Below, in pieces: positions 59,731 through 64,000 of a stretch of 64,000 bases of DNA (positions within the stretch are counted from its first letter, which is position 1; the number at the start of each line of letters is the position of its first letter). A program made the position numbers and the translations under genes. This DNA is from Haemonchus contortus. Its lineage: Eukaryota; Nematoda; Chromadorea; Rhabditida; Trichostrongylidae. The DNA lies in contig LS997563.1 of assembly GCA_000469685.2 (NCBI GenBank), positions 6,758,437 to 6,822,436 of the forward strand, read 5' to 3'. Below the pieces are notes generated by a model that saw nothing but the letters and a program-made list of their open reading frames with translations, was not told the origin of the DNA and did no database searches.

Positions 59731-62700
59731 CTACTTCTTCTTCTTCTTTATTCCAAGATCTAGTCCATCCATATACTTCTTATCGATGCCATACTCTTTT
59801 GAAAGCATATCGCCGAGGTAGGTAACCTGTAAATCAGAGCTTCATTTCCTCGTTTGTATTTGCTCAAATTCAATCGATTATCAAGAAAAATCTGATTCGA
59901 TTGAGAACTGAATAGGGTTTAAATGCTTCACGATTTCCTTACGTGGTTTCCCAAAACGGTGACCTGTGGTCCTTCACAGTTGACCGCTTCGTTAGTAGTA
60001 GTTGCGCTCGTCGCTGCTTCCACCTAGGTCGGAATGGGTAGTTTCTCCCAAATTTATGTTTCATTTTGTTTATTTATATAAGATATACCTGTATTTGATG
60101 GCACAACTTCTTTACCTCGATACCGAAAGCTGATAAATTGTTTATCAAAGTCACCTTTTTGTTTCCTGAACGAGTTTCTACCTAAAAATGGTACAAGTAC
60201 CACCGATATTCCAGGCTGGGTAATCTCATTACCATACATGTCAGCGCATTTCGCATAGTTAACAAGGAACTAATAAACAGGTTACCTTGAAAACAACCCT
60301 CGGCATGGTAATTTTTCTGATGATCTCTCTACCATCTGGCATCCGCATAACGAAAGTTTTCGTCATTTTATTCTGGATTTAGCTTCGTCACCGAAAAAAC
60401 ACTGAATCAGGGTAACTGACAAAAATTACCTGAATTTTCTGTATTAAGGTATTCCAGTCTGTAATATCTTCTGAAATTCTCGTCACTTGGGCAAGAATTG
60501 GATCCAATCGTACATGTTTGCCCTGATTCAATTCCTAAAAGAATTTTTCAAAGGAACTGAAGTATGCTTTTCCTAGACAGCGTCCTCTCCAGTTTTTCAA
60601 CATCAACAAGTACAAGACAACAAAAAACAAACAAACAAAAACACCTACAAGTTTGACAATAATAATCCCTATTTGGAAATCACAAACCTCGCTCTTAACG
60701 TAGTCAGTGATTAGTTCACGAATCTGTGGACCATCAAGCAACTGTCCTTTTGAAAAGTTACCCCTGGTTTTGAATAAAGGCAGCACAGCATCTGTTATCT
60801 GAACAGAAAATCAATAATTTCATTGGAAAAAACAATCGGGATCAATAAACTCATGGGAACGAACCGAGAAGTAGTCATAAATCTTGGGACCTGACTTCGT
60901 TTGCTCTGCTTCATCATCCTTCGTTATCTCATCTGTGATTACGAATGACCGTAGAGCTGGATGGTTTTTAAATACCTAATGAGCAGAGCATCAGGTCATA
61001 GGGCACTCTGAGCCAGAATTAGAACAAACCTCTTCTATCACATCACACCCCTTTCCTTCCTTTCGGATCTTGACCAGTGGACCATCTTCATTCTTGTTGA
61101 CCTGCAATGAAACTGTAAACAAATCAAAAGATAATAAACAATTACGAATCGTTTTACCTCGTCAAGAAACACGCTAAACTTCTTATACTTTGTTCTTTTC
61201 ATTTCCAATCGTTTTCCATTTGGAACACATTTGAGTAGGCACTGAGCGTAGAACTGAACATAAAACGATTTGATAAAATTGACATTCACAGGTAGGATAT
61301 TCATCGGAACGGCAAAAAATACGGACTTTACGAAAACCAACCTGACCCACATCTATTGGCAGCTGATCTAACCTGTACTTGAGTGCAGCTAAGAAACACC
61401 GATACAACTGTAATATACACTAATGAGCTTCCACTAAAAACATTTCCTGTAATATACTGTAGGTTAAACACCTTACTAGTTGATCCATAGGTTCGTCGTC
61501 CTTGTCATCAGATGCAACACCCTCCTCTTCAACGACAGCTGGACTAGAAGTTTCATCTGCAAAACAGCGATTCCCAGACCTAACTTACAAGACCTTCATG
61601 CAAGCCTCGAGTGAAAGGGCGACCGGCGCTTTCATCTACAGGAGTTGATAACGGACCTTTTGTGCAGGTAGGTATAGCGCTGTCATTTTGCTCGGAGACC
61701 GCTAGCGCATCTAACGATGGTACACCTTCTTCAACAGATGCTTCATTCGTTTCCTCGGCCTTGAGGAGTGACTGTAGGTCCAGGATTGACGGAACCACAC
61801 GCGAACCGAATTCCCTTAACAGTCAGTTTTTGACGAGGAGCGAGATGCCATCATAGAAAGCTGCGAGAAAAACACTATGGCACCATCACTGGAAATGTCA
61901 AGTTTCAAACAATGGCCCCACGAACGGTAAAGGCAGTCCAAATATGATGCCAAGGACAGCCAATAAAGCAGAATTCCAATCCAGAAAATACCTTACCATA
62001 AGAAATCCTTGTAGATATGTAACGGTTGGACTCCCTTTCCCTAGAAATAAAGGCGTTATAATAGCGGTAGAGTTATTAATTGAATTAATGGATTCGTGGT
62101 CGCCTGCAGAACCACTTTTTTTATGCAGCCCTTACCATAAACATGCTCGTTGCCATCTCCTGAGAAGACATGAGTGCGACACCAATCGCCATTGGTCCCA
62201 TAATCTGTCCATTGGTCAGGATTGAAATCGTCACAACATCACCACGAGCAAACTCCCGTATGGGTAAATCATGGTTGCGAATAACACCTGTTAAAGTAAA
62301 GAGTAATCGAATATGCCAGATATTGGTATCGATTTCTGCCATCACGAGCTCATGTGAAGATTCATCACTATTTCAGAGCTAGCTTTCTTTCGCGTTGTAG
62401 CAAAGATGTAATGGGAACTTTAAGCGCGCTGCGCTGGAAAGGGTTAGACTCGCTAGGCAAGAAAGAATACAACTTCGGCGGTTAGAAGACTCATGCTCTA
62501 TCGGTCTAAGGCTTGTATGTGGAAGCTTTCTCCATCCCTCTCTGTGGGTTCTATCCTTCTTCCTCTGATCCACACCTTTTGTCTCTCTGTATTGGACTGG
62601 GAGTGGAATCGAGAAAAGGATCGAGGCTTGTACGAAGATGACATATTCAAAAGAAAGACTAAGGAAACTAAATGTTCATGTCAAAGGGCAAAAGAGTATG

Positions 62701-63407
62701 GGGCCGGTGAGGAGCATAGCGGCGCCACTATCCATCATTGCAGGCACTCTGGGAATTGAAAAAACAGCTCCCATGTATGACGCGGAATCTAGTCAGAAGT
62801 ACCCACGGCTCAAATACACACGAGACCGATCTTTCGGTTCCTCTTATCACATTTTGGTTTGGACACTGCGCCTTTTCTAGTCCACGATAGCTTTTAGAAC
62901 GGCAGCTGTTATTCAACGTACCAAGTTAGTATTGGAGCGACTACAGTAATCTAAGCCTACAAGTGTCGTGTAGTATATGGAAACGTAGGCAAAATAAGTA
63001 ACCAGTAATTCAAAATATGCTTCACCAACCTGGAAGCATAAGGTCTGCTCCATTCTGTAGGTGGGCGAGAACAGGTTCGTGCACAAGAAGCATAGGGAAA
63101 GCAGTAGGAGCCATTTTTGTGCAATATATCGTTGGAAACAATACACCCTCGGCATCAAAATCGAAGAACATCGGGTCCTTATCGACCAAATACACATTCA
63201 AATTAGCACCGTTGAATGTGACAAACTTCGCATGAGCAACAAGGGCCTTCTTCGGAATCAATTCTCCAACTTCCGGTGGAAGTCTCTGGAGAAGTTTCCT
63301 TCTGAACAAAGCATTTTTAGAAACTGTCCATTACATGTCTAGGGAACTCACACATCGGAATTCCTCATATTATTGTTCTTCTTCACCGAAAATGGTTTCC
63401 GGAACAT
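59731..63407 (-). CDS. eif-2D: eukaryotic translation initiation factor 2D (ligatin)
   Basis: Exons in transcript order 63407-63352, 63301-63030, 62287-62136, 62040-61997, 61814-61594, 61556-61477, 61407-61342, 61253-61158, 61101-61030, 60975-60865, 60798-60688, 60534-60430, 60372-60286, 60181-60089, 60023-59943 and 59826-59731 give about 580 residues, as in human eIF2D (584). The N-terminal module starts MFRKPFSVKKNNNMRNSD and leads to a PUA domain (NGADLMLPGV, then GQIMGPMAIGVALMSSQEM). An acidic linker, a winged-helix/SWIB-like middle (DAVLPLFKTRGNFSKGQLLD, HVRLDPIL) and a C-terminal SUI1 domain (SGNKKVTLINNLSAFGI, VTVLGNHVTYLGDMLSKEYG) follow, ending in KKKKK. eIF2D recycles post-termination 40S subunits and can deliver tRNA without GTP (known). 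The exon 5 donor at 61593 is weak but is the one that preserves phase. All other junctions are canonical. Confidence 0.93.
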
Positions 63408-64000
63408 CTTTGGAGGCCTTTAGCGTGTTTGGTATAGGAAAATCCGAATCAGATCATCAGCTCTCGTCCTGCAATTTTACCTGAGATTGCTTCAGCAGGC
63501 AGTTCGATAACAACCAGCTAGAAAAATCCAAGGTGAATAAAATGACATCAATTCCTATATTGTTGTCGTAAATTCTAACGACTCCACCGTAGTACAGATC
63601 CAACGCATTTTCTCCACGCTCAAACCATACCGTAATGTAGTTTTAGATCGACGTCTTAAAACAGGCTGATCCAGTACACAGATCTGCTTCCATTCTTTCT
63701 GAACCTTATTAATGGCACTTCCTGAATGGTAGTGATCCCACGGGGAGGAGACAGGTGTGTATATTGTACACTTGGCTTTGCATTATGGAATTCTGTATAA
63801 AGAAGATGGTCGCAATTGCACCAGTGCCCTAAACTTCACGCCTAAAGTCTGTTTCCATCAACTAATGCCAGGTGTGGATAGCGCTCCATGGAGACCACAC
63901 TAGTTGACAGATTTCCAAGGTTTTTGTTTGTTTTGTCGTTGCTAAGGTGACAGTCGCTGTACTGATTGTTTAGTATTTTGGTATTCGGGAAAGTCATGTG
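63408..64000. other. upstream region of the eIF2D gene
   Basis: About 590 bp before the eIF2D ATG (minus strand), probably its promoter. No coding exon recognised up to the window edge. Confidence 0.4.

Overview
This is a eukaryotic, nematode genomic window. The genes are cut into many short exons by small GT...AG introns with TTTCAG-type acceptors. Trans-splice-like acceptors lie just before several ATGs, one gene pair has the spacing of a nematode operon, and a cuticle collagen, a cuticlin-like ZP protein and a CLHM-1-type channel are present. Protein similarity to Caenorhabditis together with many palindromic interspersed elements fits a clade V (strongylid/hookworm-like) worm; the species cannot be told from the sequence. 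All exon models were built by hand from splice signals, reading phase and recalled family sequences. No search or transcript data were available.

Left third (1-22.4 kb) is gene dense. Two tandem glucosamine-6-phosphate N-acetyltransferase (GNA1) genes come first, the left one lacking its first exon at the window edge. A two-gene operon-like unit follows: an 82-residue protein that I identify as a candidate APC13 subunit of the anaphase-promoting complex, then the BORC subunit BORCS5/SAM-4. Next are WASHC3/CCDC53 (DDL-1), a PLK4-type centriole kinase (ZYG-1) that carries a cuticle collagen antisense in one intron, and a BRD8-like bromodomain protein. From memory, C. elegans sam-4, ddl-1, zyg-1 and bli-2 all have F59E12 cosmid names, so this block looks like conserved microsynteny.

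Middle (22.4-35.7 kb) holds the CALHM-family channel gene (CLHM-1-like, plus strand) and, on the minus strand, an 11-exon membrane-anchored ZP-domain protein with an RNRR furin site.

The 35.7-58.1 kb stretch has no gene I can recognise. It contains palindromic (MITE-like) elements, a decayed Tc1/mariner element, direct repeats, simple repeats, CpG-rich patches and a few isolated exon-like segments.

Right end (58.1-63.4 kb): an ACOT13/THEM2-type hotdog thioesterase (plus) and eIF2D (minus) meet tail to tail, with stops 90 bp apart.

The genes are mostly unrelated housekeeping and cuticle functions. The likely functional links are cell-cycle/centrosome (APC13-like, ZYG-1), endolysosome trafficking (SAM-4, DDL-1/WASH) and extracellular matrix (GNA1 for chitin precursors, collagen, ZP protein). 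I found no new multigene system. The most interesting items are the APC13 candidate in an operon, the GNA1 duplication, the nested collagen and the large palindromes.
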